From the NCBI GenBank assembly GCA_008933615.1, contig WBUR01000005.1, positions 55,613 through 119,612 on the forward strand: a stretch of DNA of 64,000 nucleotides. Reading direction: 5' to 3'. The translations under genes and the position numbers were made by a program. Positions 18,536-28,428 of the stretch are shown here, piece after piece. Positions within the stretch are counted from its first letter, which is position 1. Each line of letters opens with the position of its first letter. This DNA is from a bacterium. GTDB taxonomy: Bacteria; CLD3; SB21. The notes under the pieces are model-generated. The model searched no databases. It was not told where the DNA came from and was given only the letters and a program-made list of their open reading frames with translations.

Positions 18536-20073
18536 TAATTAATTTCCTTTAACCGAAGAAGTGGTGATTTTTTGAGACAAACGAATACCGTGTTCAATAA
18601 GCTACCTTGTTTGATTGAGAGATCCTGATTCAAAATACGCGATCGTAATTCCTTTTTAAAATAATTAGGTGGAAAATACAATAGGATCACGCTTAATATC
18701 ATAAAGCCCGTGATCAGTTGGAAAATAAATATAATGTAAGTTGAGATATCATACGATCTCAAAAATATGGAAATTAATAGGATGCCTACCGATACACAAA
18801 TCGTAGAAATTACTGCTGCTTTATACGTATTCCAAGCTTCTATCAATGGCCAATCTAAAATTCGTCGCATAATAAGGATATAGCTAAAAAAGCGAACACA
18901 TTCCATAGTTACGACAGCAATTGCAAAACCTAATAATCCTAAATAGGAGAGCAAAAAAAAGAGGATGGCCAATAAAGCAAGACAAAAAGACTGTATAATG
19001 AGCTTGATCCTTAAATTCGCCGTAGCCTCGCAGGTCAGTCCACCGATATGCGCCAAGAGGTTAAACGAGGTCGCAACAGCCAATATTTGTAGTACGGGGA
19101 CGGCTCCACTCCATTGATCGCCCAAAATAACTAAAACAACTTCCTTCGCGGCCGGGATCACACCAAAACAAACGGGAAAAAGTATAACGCTGAGCAGAGT
19201 GATTGAGGATGCGTAGGCTCTTTTCAATTTTGGTATGTCAGATTGAATCTTACTGAAAGATGGAAATATAACTTTATTTAAGCTATTTGCCAGTTGGTAT
19301 GCCGGCAAATTGATGAGCATATATGCCCGGTTATACACTCCAAGAGAATTTGGCCCAAGATATCTGCCTATAACAAAAGTGTCAAGGTTTGCGCTTAAAA
19401 ACTCAATGAAATTAATCACCGATACTCGCCCTCCAAATGAGTACAACCAAAAATACCCGCTCCATTTCCAAACGAAACGAAGAGGGTGCCGAACTGAAAT
19501 ATAACACAAAAGCGCCATCACGAGCTGTTGAGTAAGGGCTCCTATTACCAGACTCCACACGCCCATCCCCATATATGCCGCTACTACGCTAATCAATCCG
19601 TAACCCAGAACAAATGAAAGTACTTCAAACAGAGAAACCAGTTTGAACTGTAGGTTTCTTCTAAGAAGACCTAAGGAAGTATTAAAAAAACCAATCGCAA
19701 TAAATGAAATGGCCATATATCTGAGTATCGGAATAACTTCGACATTGTCAAAAACATAGACCGAGAAGGGCGCGAGCAGAAAAATCAGTAAAAAAAAAAT
19801 CAACCCCAGAATAAAACTCAATGTAAATGCCGCCTGTATATCTTTTTCTTCTATCTCTTTTTTTTGGATGATTGCCGGGCTAATACCCATTTGCGCAAAA
19901 TAACTTCCAAAACGAATTACGACATTAGCCATCGCCATTAATCCGAAAGACGGCGGATCAAGCAGACGTGCCATGATTGCGGTAAAAGCAATTTGAGTAA
20001 CCGTATTGATAACGGTGCCAAAATAACTCCATTTCAGTCCGTGAAAAGCTTTTGCGGTAAGTGTTTCATTCAT
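18535..20073 (-). CDS. Wzx-like polysaccharide flippase (first)
   Basis: The protein has 512 residues and twelve or more predicted membrane spans. The N-terminal block AFHGLKWSYFGTVINTVTQIAFTAI is typical of the MOP-superfamily polysaccharide transporters (Polysacc_synt_3 group), with LARLLDPPSFGLMAMA-like loops (here MARLLDPPSFGLMAMANVV). It should flip undecaprenyl-linked repeat units across the inner membrane for periplasmic polymerisation. A second, different flippase lies at 26917-28347, which is unusual for a single Wzx/Wzy locus. Confidence 0.9.
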   Translation of the reverse strand: MNETLTAKAFHGLKWSYFGTVINTVTQIAFTAIMARLLDPPSFGLMAMANVVIRFGSYFAQMGISPAIIQKKEIEEKDIQAAFTLSFILGLIFFLLIFLLAPFSVYVFDNVEVIPILRYMAISFIAIGFFNTSLGLLRRNLQFKLVSLFEVLSFVLGYGLISVVAAYMGMGVWSLVIGALTQQLVMALLCYISVRHPLRFVWKWSGYFWLYSFGGRVSVINFIEFLSANLDTFVIGRYLGPNSLGVYNRAYMLINLPAYQLANSLNKVIFPSFSKIQSDIPKLKRAYASSITLLSVILFPVCFGVIPAAKEVVLVILGDQWSGAVPVLQILAVATSFNLLAHIGGLTCEATANLRIKLIIQSFCLALLAILFFLLSYLGLLGFAIAVVTMECVRFFSYILIMRRILDWPLIEAWNTYKAAVISTICVSVGILLISIFLRSYDISTYIIFIFQLITGFMILSVILLYFPPNYFKKELRSRILNQDLSIKQGSLLNTVFVCLKKSPLLRLKEIN

Positions 20074-20124
20074 AACAAAGGCAGGATGAAAACATATAGG
20101 TAAATGTAAAATTCAATGGACCGA

Positions 20125-21372
20125 TCATCGTTCGTTGAAAATCCATTTTAACTTCAGTGTTTGCAGAACAAAATCGAACTTTGGATTCCGCAAAAGGTCT
20201 TTCCTTGCTTTGAGATTTTCATAAGCTACGATCAGCAGTGACATTAAGACAAACGTTACCATGCCTACGATTATGGAAATGGTTAGCTTCTTAGGACGCG
20301 TGTGTCGCTCCGGCGGCATTGCTTCATCTAATACCAGCAGGGTGGGCGTATCCTTGGCCTCCTGAATTTTAGATTGTTCATACTGCGGCACCAAAAATTC
20401 CAATATTTTTCCATTGATCTGCACATCTCGGTATAAACGATAATATTTTAAAGCAAGATCCGGAGTCTCTTTAAAAGGAATAAATATATCAAAACCATTC
20501 CCACCTTTTACCATCTTACTTTGGAGTTTTCGCAGTTCCTGGAGTTTGGACTGCGTACGCAATATATCCGGATGGTTTTCACCCAGCGTCTTCTTCATGA
20601 CAAGATATTCGGTTTCTGTAGAAACGATCTCACCATACAATTCCGCCGCTGCTTTGATTGAAGCTTCCGTTTGCTGTGAAATTTCGATGATGCCGAACTT
20701 ATTTTGAAACGCATTTAAAGAATCTTCAGAATTTTTCAGTTCATCTTTGGCCTGAAAGAATCTTTTTTCAATGAACACACGCGATGAACGAGCTTGTTCC
20801 GTAGATAATTCGCGGTTTATCTCATCTAATTTTTGAACTATATAATTCGTCATTTCCGCCGTCTTCTCAGGATCATCCTTAAATTCCCAGGAGACCAAAA
20901 TAGTGCCGAGTTTTTTGTCTATTTCCGCAGATAATAAGTTATCTACGTACCTGACCGTTTCATCCATATTATCTTTTTCAAAAACGGTCATGAGATCATA
21001 TTTCTTAATAAGTTCCTCTTGTATTCGGCGGCTGGCCAAAATAGCCAAATAGCGCTCATTCCCTGTTTTCCCCACACCTAAAACGGTAGATCCTAAGCTT
21101 CCAAGGCCTCCGGTAAGAATATCTAAAGGGTTTGTTGATTTATCCGGTATGACGAGAACGGCGGTTGATCTGTACCACTTGCTCATCATAAAAGTAATGC
21201 TAAAACTTACAATCATGATGGACAAAACAGCTACAAGGATCGTGTTCTTCCATTTCAATAGAATAAATAAGACATCGACCAATCTTTGATTGGTATCAAT
21301 GGAATCTAATTTATTCTCAGCTTCGGGAACTGTATGTACTTGTGCGGCCATGGTTCTATTCTTGGTCAACAT
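20125..21372 (-). CDS. Wzz-type chain-length determinant protein, no kinase domain
   Basis: This 415-residue co-polymerase has a first membrane helix at about 43-63, a large periplasmic region with long coiled-coil segments (residues about 190-320), and a second membrane helix near 365-388 preceded by the proline motif PPERHTRPKK. It controls polymer length by acting with the polymerase. It ends 27 residues after the second helix, so the cytoplasmic tyrosine kinase found in Wzc proteins is absent and no separate kinase gene lies in the window. Start is uncertain: ATG 21372 or 21351, neither with a clear ribosome binding site. Confidence 0.85.
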   Translation of the reverse strand: MLTKNRTMAAQVHTVPEAENKLDSIDTNQRLVDVLFILLKWKNTILVAVLSIMIVSFSITFMMSKWYRSTAVLVIPDKSTNPLDILTGGLGSLGSTVLGVGKTGNERYLAILASRRIQEELIKKYDLMTVFEKDNMDETVRYVDNLLSAEIDKKLGTILVSWEFKDDPEKTAEMTNYIVQKLDEINRELSTEQARSSRVFIEKRFFQAKDELKNSEDSLNAFQNKFGIIEISQQTEASIKAAAELYGEIVSTETEYLVMKKTLGENHPDILRTQSKLQELRKLQSKMVKGGNGFDIFIPFKETPDLALKYYRLYRDVQINGKILEFLVPQYEQSKIQEAKDTPTLLVLDEAMPPERHTRPKKLTISIIVGMVTFVLMSLLIVAYENLKARKDLLRNPKFDFVLQTLKLKWIFNER

Positions 21373-21422
21373 TATAACATAAATAAGATAAAAAATATCA
21401 AATTACTGGGTCAATATCAATA

Positions 21423-22553
21423 TTATAACTGAATGTCATAATTCAAAATAATGTCTGTGATAAACTCGCTCGCTTTTCCATCCCCATATGGATTGATCGC
21501 TTTTGACATTCTCTCATATCCGAGTTTGTCGGTCAAAAGCCTTAGTGTTTCCGACGCGATTTTTTCCCGATTTGTACCGACCAACTTAGCAGTACCTGCC
21601 TCTATACCCTCCATACGCTCCGTCACATCGCGCATGACCAGGATCGGCTTGCCGAGTGACGGCGCTTCTTCCTGCACGCCGCCGGAATCCGTAAGGATGA
21701 GATACGATTTGTCCATAAGCCATACAAAATCGGTATAAGTGAGCGGCTCGATGAGAAGAATATTTTCGTTTCCGTTAAGAATACGGTTAACAGGTTCGCG
21801 AACATTGGGATTAAAATGAACAGGATAGATCACGACAACATCTTTATTCTGTTCAGCAATATCCCTCAGCGCAAGGCAGATCTGGTCAAATCCCTCGCCA
21901 AAACTCTCACGACGATGGCCTGTGACCAAAACGATTTTCTTGTTAAGAATTTTTCCTTTTAGACTATTTACTATTTCAGGCGGAGTTCGTTTTACTTTGT
22001 CAAGAACCCACATCAGCGCATCAATGACAGTATTACCGGTAACATGGATGCTATTATCGGCTATGCCTTCGGCCAAAAGTGCTTGCCGTGCTTTTTCCGT
22101 TGGCGCAAAATGCACATCGGCAACAACCGAAGCGATGCGGCGGTTGATCTCTTCAGGAAATGGCGTATATCGGTTATGCGATCGCAACCCTGCCTCCACA
22201 TGGCCGACCTTGATCCCGGCATAAAAAGCCGCCACGCCGGCCGCCATGACCGTGGACGTATCCCCTTGAACCAATACCCAATCCGGTTTGGTTTCCAAAA
22301 AAATTTTCTCCAGGCCTGAAAATACCCGTGACGTCAACTGTAGCAGTGACTGACCTTCCTGCATGACATCCAGGTCAAAATCCGGTTTGATGTCAAATAC
22401 ATCCAAAACCTGATCCAGCATTTGGCGATGCTGCGCGGTTACACAGATTTTGGTTTCTAACTCATCCGGATGTTTTTGAAACTCTTTAATAAGAGGCGCC
22501 ATCTTGATCGCTTCCGGACGCGTACCGAATATGAATAATATTTTTTGTTTCAT
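21423..22553 (-). CDS. wecB: UDP-N-acetylglucosamine 2-epimerase (non-hydrolysing), copy 1
   Basis: The 376-residue GT-B-like epimerase interconverts UDP-GlcNAc and UDP-ManNAc. Signatures include FGTRPEAIKMAPLI at the N-terminus, VQGDTSTVMA, GHVEAGLRS, FPEEINRR, TGHRRESFGEGF and DSGGVQEEAPSLGKP, with the conserved acidic and histidine residues present. It overlaps the following... upstream glycosyltransferase gene by 4 bp (ATGA). A second, clearly different paralogue lies at 34528-35619. Confidence 0.95.
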   Translation of the reverse strand: MKQKILFIFGTRPEAIKMAPLIKEFQKHPDELETKICVTAQHRQMLDQVLDVFDIKPDFDLDVMQEGQSLLQLTSRVFSGLEKIFLETKPDWVLVQGDTSTVMAAGVAAFYAGIKVGHVEAGLRSHNRYTPFPEEINRRIASVVADVHFAPTEKARQALLAEGIADNSIHVTGNTVIDALMWVLDKVKRTPPEIVNSLKGKILNKKIVLVTGHRRESFGEGFDQICLALRDIAEQNKDVVVIYPVHFNPNVREPVNRILNGNENILLIEPLTYTDFVWLMDKSYLILTDSGGVQEEAPSLGKPILVMRDVTERMEGIEAGTAKLVGTNREKIASETLRLLTDKLGYERMSKAINPYGDGKASEFITDIILNYDIQL

Positions 22554-23836
22554 GGTCGGCCTTTTCTTCCCGGTTCTTCGAATTCCATTTCCCGTTTCTG
22601 AATTGATCCGTCGTTCTCCGATACGCTGACAGATGTTAATGTGTTTATAAAATTATCTGCATTGTGAAATGCGGCCCAGTTCAATCTGGCTTTCTCAGCC
22701 TTCTTTACTATGGCCGCATAATTGTTACTCATTTCCATCATTGCTTGAACCAGACTCGTACTGCTGCCGCTTTGACAGATAACGCCCCCGCCGTCAAATT
22801 TTTCCAGTTGTTGGCTTGCCCAGGTCTGCGCAGAAACGATAACCGGTTTTGATAATGCCAGCGCCTCGGTAAAAGGACCCGATGTGCTTTCGCCGCGGTC
22901 GATAAGATACGGAAATAAAAGCACGTCAGCACGAATCATTTGAAGATTATAATTATTTACGTCAAGCGGTTCTTCAACCACTTCAATACTTTTTGCGTTT
23001 AGTTGCCGTAGTCCTATCAAAGCCTTGTCTATCCTGGCGTCATGTGTCCGTGATTGGTAACACTGAATAAAGAATTCCATACGATTCAAATATCCTGCAG
23101 CATTCAACTCATGGATTGCATCGGCAAGGAAAGTAATTCCTTTGTAATAATCTCCATGTCCAAGATATGCAAATCTTAATCGGGTTGAGTACTTTTTATT
23201 ACTCTCATTAAGCCCGATGTGCGTGTGAGGGATCGGAACTGTATGAATGGGCATTTTAGTCAATCGCCCAAATCGGGAAGCCAATAGTTCGCTATCCGAC
23301 ACTAAATGTATTCGCTTTGAATTCGAAGTCTTTCTTAACAGATACAACGCCAGTTTCAAAATGATCGTTTCTTTTTTCCACCGGTTGGTAGACGGGTTAT
23401 AATAGTAAATACGCATCATCACTATGAAAACAGGCAAAAGAACTTTTTTTTCAAAAAAAAGAGCGATGGCAAATAACAGAAGTTCGATTGCAACGCAGTT
23501 ATCTACAAACACCATCCCATCCGGCCGGTCCAATTCCCGGCAGGCCTTTATCCATTCATTCAGCCTCTTAATCGGACGATGAAGACCGGCCAGTTTAGGC
23601 GGTCGAATTCCCAACAGCCTTGGAGCTTCATCTTTGCTGAAAATAAAACGCGTAGGCAATTCTTCTGAAATGCCGGGATCGCATTCCGCATTCGCTAATA
23701 ACCTAAAATCCAATCCTGCTTTCACCGCCGCGTGGAATATGCTGTTCGCATAATTGAAGTAGTGGCCGAGAAAACTTCGAATGAGAGGGTCAATTACATA
23801 AATGTAGTGAATTTCCTGAGTTATTTTTTCGTTCAT
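22550..23836 (-). CDS. GT-B fold glycosyltransferase, family 4-like
   Basis: The 428-residue protein shows a GT-B C-terminal domain: RFAYLGHGDYYKGITFLADAI in outline, LDVNNYNLQMIRADVLLFPY, and GESTSGPFTEALALSKPVIVS, where the Glu of FTEAL occupies the usual donor-binding position of family 4 enzymes. The N-terminal half is less conserved and has a hydrophobic segment (about 108-135) suggesting membrane contact. The last 35 residues are polar and possibly disordered. It ends in an ATGA overlap with wecB. Donor unknown. Confidence 0.78.
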   Translation of the reverse strand: MNEKITQEIHYIYVIDPLIRSFLGHYFNYANSIFHAAVKAGLDFRLLANAECDPGISEELPTRFIFSKDEAPRLLGIRPPKLAGLHRPIKRLNEWIKACRELDRPDGMVFVDNCVAIELLLFAIALFFEKKVLLPVFIVMMRIYYYNPSTNRWKKETIILKLALYLLRKTSNSKRIHLVSDSELLASRFGRLTKMPIHTVPIPHTHIGLNESNKKYSTRLRFAYLGHGDYYKGITFLADAIHELNAAGYLNRMEFFIQCYQSRTHDARIDKALIGLRQLNAKSIEVVEEPLDVNNYNLQMIRADVLLFPYLIDRGESTSGPFTEALALSKPVIVSAQTWASQQLEKFDGGGVICQSGSSTSLVQAMMEMSNNYAAIVKKAEKARLNWAAFHNADNFINTLTSVSVSENDGSIQKREMEFEEPGRKGRP

Positions 23837-23905
23837 GTTTTTCAGATATTGAAGTTCATTTGTACGGAGACTCCTCTCTGCCCTTATTCTGAAATTTGGG
23901 CGGAT

Positions 23906-24832
23906 CTATTCCTTTCCAGGTCCGAGTTCCACGGTTTTTTCAAACCATGAAATGGTTTTATCAAGTCCTTCATCTAATGTTGTGAGTTTCGTCTTCGGCA
24001 ATAGTTCTTTCAGCCGGGTTATATCCAGGCATTTCGATTTAGCGCCAACGTATCGGGAAGTATCAAATTCGATACTTTTGAAATCGTACCCAACTTTCCT
24101 ACAAATTATTTCCGCAAAATGCCTGATGGAAAATTCCTCCCCGGCTCCAATATTTACGATTTTGTTTTCATTGCTTCCGGTCAGCTCCATCATAATCCTT
24201 ACAAAATCGTCTACAAAAACCAATTCTCTGCGCTGATAACCGTCCCCCCACAGAATGACCGGTTCCTGGTATTTTTTTCCGCGAAGTATCTTACGGATAA
24301 GATCAAAAATAAAATGCATCTGCCTGCCGTCCGTGTGGTACCCTGGACCGTATAAAGTTGACGGAACAAAGTTCAGATACTTCAGGCCAAATTGTTTGTT
24401 CAACGATAATAATCCCACCTGCAGCATGCGTTTGGTCATGGCATACGTATAAAGACTCTCAATCGGAGTTCCGACAAGATAATTTTCTTCGGTTAACCGC
24501 ATATCCGGCGCATAGGAACAACTGGTGCCCATGCAAATAATTTTGGCTTGAGGCTGATATTGCTGCCACCATGTGAGAACGTTGGTGTTGATCTGCTGAT
24601 TAATTACCCATTGTTCTCCGGGATGACGGATCGCAAAGTCGCCGGCCTGAGTCCATGCCGCCAAATGAAATACAAGATCATAGACCTGATCCCCAAAATG
24701 CAGCAATGAATCTTGTTTTGTCAGATCACAGTTTTTTGAATTTAACTTAACGGTATGATGTCCCGCCGCATCTAATTGCGCGCACAATGCCGTTCCTAGA
24801 AAACCGCTTGCACCGGTAACAAGAATATTCAT
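23906..24832 (-). CDS. NAD-dependent epimerase/dehydratase (GDP-fucose-synthase-like)
   Basis: An extended short-chain dehydrogenase of 308 residues: ILVTGASGFLGTAL (NAD(P) binding), a Ser-containing GTSCSYAP, and the catalytic pair in YAMTK. The block SLYTYAMTKRMLQVG and the downstream LWGDGYQRRELVFVDD resemble GDP-L-fucose synthase, but it is distinct from fcl at 6487. It begins 3 bp after the C-methyltransferase gene. Reduction or epimerisation of a branched or deoxy nucleotide sugar is the best guess. Confidence 0.82.
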   Translation of the reverse strand: MNILVTGASGFLGTALCAQLDAAGHHTVKLNSKNCDLTKQDSLLHFGDQVYDLVFHLAAWTQAGDFAIRHPGEQWVINQQINTNVLTWWQQYQPQAKIICMGTSCSYAPDMRLTEENYLVGTPIESLYTYAMTKRMLQVGLLSLNKQFGLKYLNFVPSTLYGPGYHTDGRQMHFIFDLIRKILRGKKYQEPVILWGDGYQRRELVFVDDFVRIMMELTGSNENKIVNIGAGEEFSIRHFAEIICRKVGYDFKSIEFDTSRYVGAKSKCLDITRLKELLPKTKLTTLDEGLDKTISWFEKTVELGPGKE

Positions 24833-24835
24833 GCT

Positions 24836-26038
24836 TTATATCTCCGAAGGGTTAACCGGAAAGTAGAACTCAATCCCCTTTTGCAATAGCGCCTGATTAT
24901 TCGCAAGAATCTCTTTCTTGAAGTTCCAGGCAAGAACATAATAAATATCCGGTAACTTCCGAAGCTCTTTTTCAATAACGATGGGTATGTGCATACCCGG
25001 TGAAAAAAGATTACGCCGTAATTCGTTTTTTTCAACCAACATATCAATGTATTGCGTTCCGATCCCGAAATAATTCAACAGCGTATTACCCTTAACCGGC
25101 GCACCCATACCGAATATCGTTTTACCGGCCTGTTTAGCTTTTTGCAAGTAGGAAATATTTTCGTCTTTCATTTGTTTAATTCGTTCACCAAAATCGATAT
25201 ACGCTTTGAACTGATTGGATTGACTATCTGACTCGGCTTTTTTTAGCAACTGCAGCCGTTCTGTCTTTAAGCGTTTTCCCTTGTGTCCGACATATCCGAT
25301 CATGGAACCGCCGTGTATGGGTGAAAGATAAGCGTCAAACATAGACAGTCCGTGGCGATTGAGCAAAACTTCGATCGTTTGGAGATTATAATACAAAAGA
25401 TGTTCGTGATAGATTTGATCAAAAGCCGTATTTTCTATAATACGCTTCATGTAAAGAAACTGGACTACAAAAACGCCCTCGCTTTTTAAAGCTTCACGTA
25501 TACCTTCCGTAACGGAATGAAGTTCCTCAAGATGAAAAAACACGCCGGCTGCATTTATAATGTCAAACTTTCTATTGAGTTTATTCACAACTTCAAGGTT
25601 AAAAAACTCATTCAACGTCTCAATCCCGGCATCGTTTGCAATTCTCGCCGTTGTGGCGGACGATTCCACACCCAGAATATCATAACCCAGTTCTCTAAAA
25701 TGTTTTAACTGCGTGCCGTCGTTTGAACCGATATCAAGCACTGATTTTGATTTGTTTTCTTTAAAAAAAGCGGAATCTACGTGTTCTGCTACGGCCTTGA
25801 AGTGGTCGCTTAAGGATTTAGTGATCCCAGACAAATAGGTATGGTCTCCAAACATGATTTCTTTTTTGACAGTGTAGTCCAGTTGTGCAGTGGAACATTG
25901 ATGACAATATACCACCCGAAGTGGATAGTAGGGTTCTTTCCCAACCTCATCAAGTGCCAAAAAATGATTACACCATGGCTGGTTTCCGAGGTCTATTGCT
26001 AACTTTAAATTCGTCGAATCACAAACGCGGCAAATCAT
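24836..26038 (-). CDS. NDP-sugar C-methyltransferase (zinc-binding, TylC3-like)
   Basis: The protein of 400 residues has three parts: an N-terminal zinc-binding domain (Cys3, Cys6, Cys45, Cys48), a SAM-dependent methyltransferase core (VLDIGSNDGTQL near 100, FHLEELHSV, QIYHEHLLYY) and a C-terminal Methyltransf_14-like domain (FGMGAPVKGNTLLNYF, then SPGMHIPI). This architecture is that of C-methyltransferases acting on 4-keto nucleotide sugars such as the enzymes making branched deoxysugars. The neighbouring dehydrogenase at 23906 could reduce its product. QIYHEH supplies the likely catalytic His. Confidence 0.88.
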   Translation of the reverse strand: MICRVCDSTNLKLAIDLGNQPWCNHFLALDEVGKEPYYPLRVVYCHQCSTAQLDYTVKKEIMFGDHTYLSGITKSLSDHFKAVAEHVDSAFFKENKSKSVLDIGSNDGTQLKHFRELGYDILGVESSATTARIANDAGIETLNEFFNLEVVNKLNRKFDIINAAGVFFHLEELHSVTEGIREALKSEGVFVVQFLYMKRIIENTAFDQIYHEHLLYYNLQTIEVLLNRHGLSMFDAYLSPIHGGSMIGYVGHKGKRLKTERLQLLKKAESDSQSNQFKAYIDFGERIKQMKDENISYLQKAKQAGKTIFGMGAPVKGNTLLNYFGIGTQYIDMLVEKNELRRNLFSPGMHIPIVIEKELRKLPDIYYVLAWNFKKEILANNQALLQKGIEFYFPVNPSEI

Positions 26039-26089
26039 TAAACACCTTTTATAATATTGATCTTATTGATCGGAACCGGCGTGCCTCAG

Positions 26090-26899
26090 CTACTTTTCGC
26101 CGGTAACAAGTAACTTAAGAAATTTTTGAGCTTTGGAAGCAATCCAGCGATCCATGATTCTCTTAAAAAAGGATTCCTTAGGTATCTTCGGCGCTTTGTC
26201 AGGGCTGTGGCTCAGCACAAGATGAAAGGTTCCTTCGGCGCCATATTTCGGACCACGGATAAACTGTGTATTAAAATATTGCACATATGATTCCATATGT
26301 ATAAATCCAAACTTTTTCAACTTTTCGATCCACCATTCCTTCGGATGTACGGATAAATGTAATTTTATTCCTTCAAAATCTTCGTCATTAGGTGAAATGC
26401 TGACAACCCAAATTCCAGTATCTTTCAGGTGTTTTCTTACATTCAGCGCAACTTTTTCAATATCGGTATCCGCTATATGTTCAAACACTTCCCACATCGT
26501 TACCACGTCGAATTCAATGGGGCTTTGAAGGGTGCCGGCATCCAAAAATATTTCGAATTTACAGGTTATGTCACATGTGAAAAGAAAATCAGGAATCAGC
26601 GCCCATTCTGCTCTTCTGTGTATTTTAGAATAGTCACTTCCTTCGAGCCCCACCGCAAGGTAGCCGTCATCAATACAATCTTTCACAAATCCGCCGCCGG
26701 AACATCCGAGATCCAGCACTTTCATCGGATCCTTAAACCCTGGGTAGAGTGCATACAGCTTCCTGTTGAATCTTCTGTTCCGGCTATTATCGCGTTTTGT
26801 GCCCCATGGGTAGAGGTGGTCCGGCGATTCATAAGCGATCTCCCGCTCTGCCTTCACGACAACTCGGTGTCTGTAATTTTTTGGATGTTCGCTTGTCAT
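26090..26899 (-). CDS. Class I SAM-dependent methyltransferase
   Basis: From ATG 26899 the protein has 269 residues; the frame stays open to 26971, but that would overlap the flippase gene, whose stop is at 26917. MKVLDLGCSGGGFVKDC is motif I, followed by VGLEGSDYS and VTMWEVFEHIADTD. The C-terminal third has ISPNDEDFEGIKLHLSV in outline and a basic amphipathic end. It is probably a sugar methyltransferase; its place between the flippase and the C-methyltransferase gene points to repeat-unit modification. No strong ribosome binding site is visible. Confidence 0.82.
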   Translation of the reverse strand: MTSEHPKNYRHRVVVKAEREIAYESPDHLYPWGTKRDNSRNRRFNRKLYALYPGFKDPMKVLDLGCSGGGFVKDCIDDGYLAVGLEGSDYSKIHRRAEWALIPDFLFTCDITCKFEIFLDAGTLQSPIEFDVVTMWEVFEHIADTDIEKVALNVRKHLKDTGIWVVSISPNDEDFEGIKLHLSVHPKEWWIEKLKKFGFIHMESYVQYFNTQFIRGPKYGAEGTFHLVLSHSPDKAPKIPKESFFKRIMDRWIASKAQKFLKLLVTGEK

Positions 26900-26916
26900 T
26901 TTTTTGTTGATTGAAA

Positions 26917-28347
26917 TTAATTCGACTGCATTCTGACAAATTTTCTTTTTGCAAAACGAAACAATAGCCATTGCCCTGATCCGTTAATGGCCAATAAGCC
27001 AATACCCATAGACAATGCCATGCCGCTCAATCCGAGAATCGGCAGGAGAATAACTGCTAAGACAATAGTCACGCCACCGTTGAGCAAAGCCATAATTGCC
27101 TGAGAGCCGACCCACTCTATGCCCGTGAAGAAAACCGCCGTTGGGGTCACAAGTGCATTAATAAATACATAACATGAAAAAAACGCAATGAAAAAGCGGG
27201 ATGGAACCAGAGATGCCCCGACCCAATATTCTATGATGATCGGACATAATAACGCAATGGGAATAATGGTTGCCAACACAAATATACCGCTGAATAAAGA
27301 TGACTTTCGAAGCGTAGACCAGATCCAGCGCCAATCCCCGCAAATCTTAGCCTCGCCATATCCCGGAATAAGCGGAAAGGTATAGAATTGGACTAACTGA
27401 AGAGGAAGGCTGAGTATTTTCTGACCAATAATGTAAATGCTCACGTATGCCGGACCCAAATAATGTGTAATGAGCATGGGTTGACTTTGGAACATGACAA
27501 CGCCGGCAAGTTGTTGAAACAAGTATTTCCAACCCAAAGGAAAAAGACGATAAAATGCCTTGCCGGTTACCATACGAAAATCAGGTCGAATGGAGGGATG
27601 CTTCACATAGAAAAGATGAAGCAGAGCAATACCGAATACCGCGAGCCGTGACCCGGAAATGGCAACTATCAATAAAGATAATCCGCCATCTGCGACGACG
27701 GCCATTATGATAGCGAGTAATGAAACAAAACTACCCGCTATCGACCAGCCGTTGGCATAATATCCTTCCTGGAATCCGAGATATACAGCGTTGAGAATAC
27801 TGGTAGGAAACATGAGGACGAACAAAATAAACGCTATGACTATGGCTTGGTGCAATTCGCGCTGTGTGATAAATTCGGACGCGTTGAAAACAGATGACCA
27901 TGGCACAAACGGAAAGGATAATACAAACATAAGAAACAAAATGGCGCTTATCGCGCATAAGCCGGCAAAGGACGTTGAGATAAGTTCACGGGCCATCCGG
28001 TAGTCGTCGCATCCTCTGGCCTCCGATAACGTGTTGACCAACGCCATCCCGCCAAAACCCATATCACTAATGGCCAGCCAGCTTAAAAGACTGCTGATGG
28101 TCAGCCATACCCCATACTGATTTGCGCCCAAATAATTTACTGCAATAGGAATTGAAATGAGTGACACACCGATGGTAATGCCGTTTGCGATAATTCCGGA
28201 CGAACCAGTAATAGCGGCGCGATTAAGCCTGTCTTGGCCTCTATTTCGATCTGTGTGTTCACTCTGGTAACTGCCGAAAATGAATGAACCCAATTTAGTG
28301 AATATCGCACGCAATTTTCTTAGCGCCCATTCAAAAGCTTTTTTCAA
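26917..28347 (-). CDS. Wzx-like polysaccharide flippase (second)
   Basis: This 476-residue membrane protein has about twelve hydrophobic spans after a basic N-terminal tail of some 45 residues. ITIGVSLISIPIAVNYLGANQYGVW in outline is the typical start of oligosaccharide flippases, with YLGPAYVSIYIIGQKIL midway. It should export lipid-linked oligosaccharides across the inner membrane. It shares little obvious identity with the first flippase at 18535-20073. The long N-terminal tail is unusual. Confidence 0.87.
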   Translation of the reverse strand: MKKAFEWALRKLRAIFTKLGSFIFGSYQSEHTDRNRGQDRLNRAAITGSSGIIANGITIGVSLISIPIAVNYLGANQYGVWLTISSLLSWLAISDMGFGGMALVNTLSEARGCDDYRMARELISTSFAGLCAISAILFLMFVLSFPFVPWSSVFNASEFITQRELHQAIVIAFILFVLMFPTSILNAVYLGFQEGYYANGWSIAGSFVSLLAIIMAVVADGGLSLLIVAISGSRLAVFGIALLHLFYVKHPSIRPDFRMVTGKAFYRLFPLGWKYLFQQLAGVVMFQSQPMLITHYLGPAYVSIYIIGQKILSLPLQLVQFYTFPLIPGYGEAKICGDWRWIWSTLRKSSLFSGIFVLATIIPIALLCPIIIEYWVGASLVPSRFFIAFFSCYVFINALVTPTAVFFTGIEWVGSQAIMALLNGGVTIVLAVILLPILGLSGMALSMGIGLLAINGSGQWLLFRFAKRKFVRMQSN

Positions 28348-28428
28348 TCTAGACTATCCCTGATTTAAGTTGGCACAACACATTCAAGAAGCTATAAAGA
28401 GCTCCGAAATAGTTTTAATTTCTGAGGA

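Noticed and set aside
26429..26914. Plus-strand open frame of 161 codons opposite the methyltransferase at 26090
   Set aside because: The minus-strand frame has a clear SAM motif; the plus frame has none.
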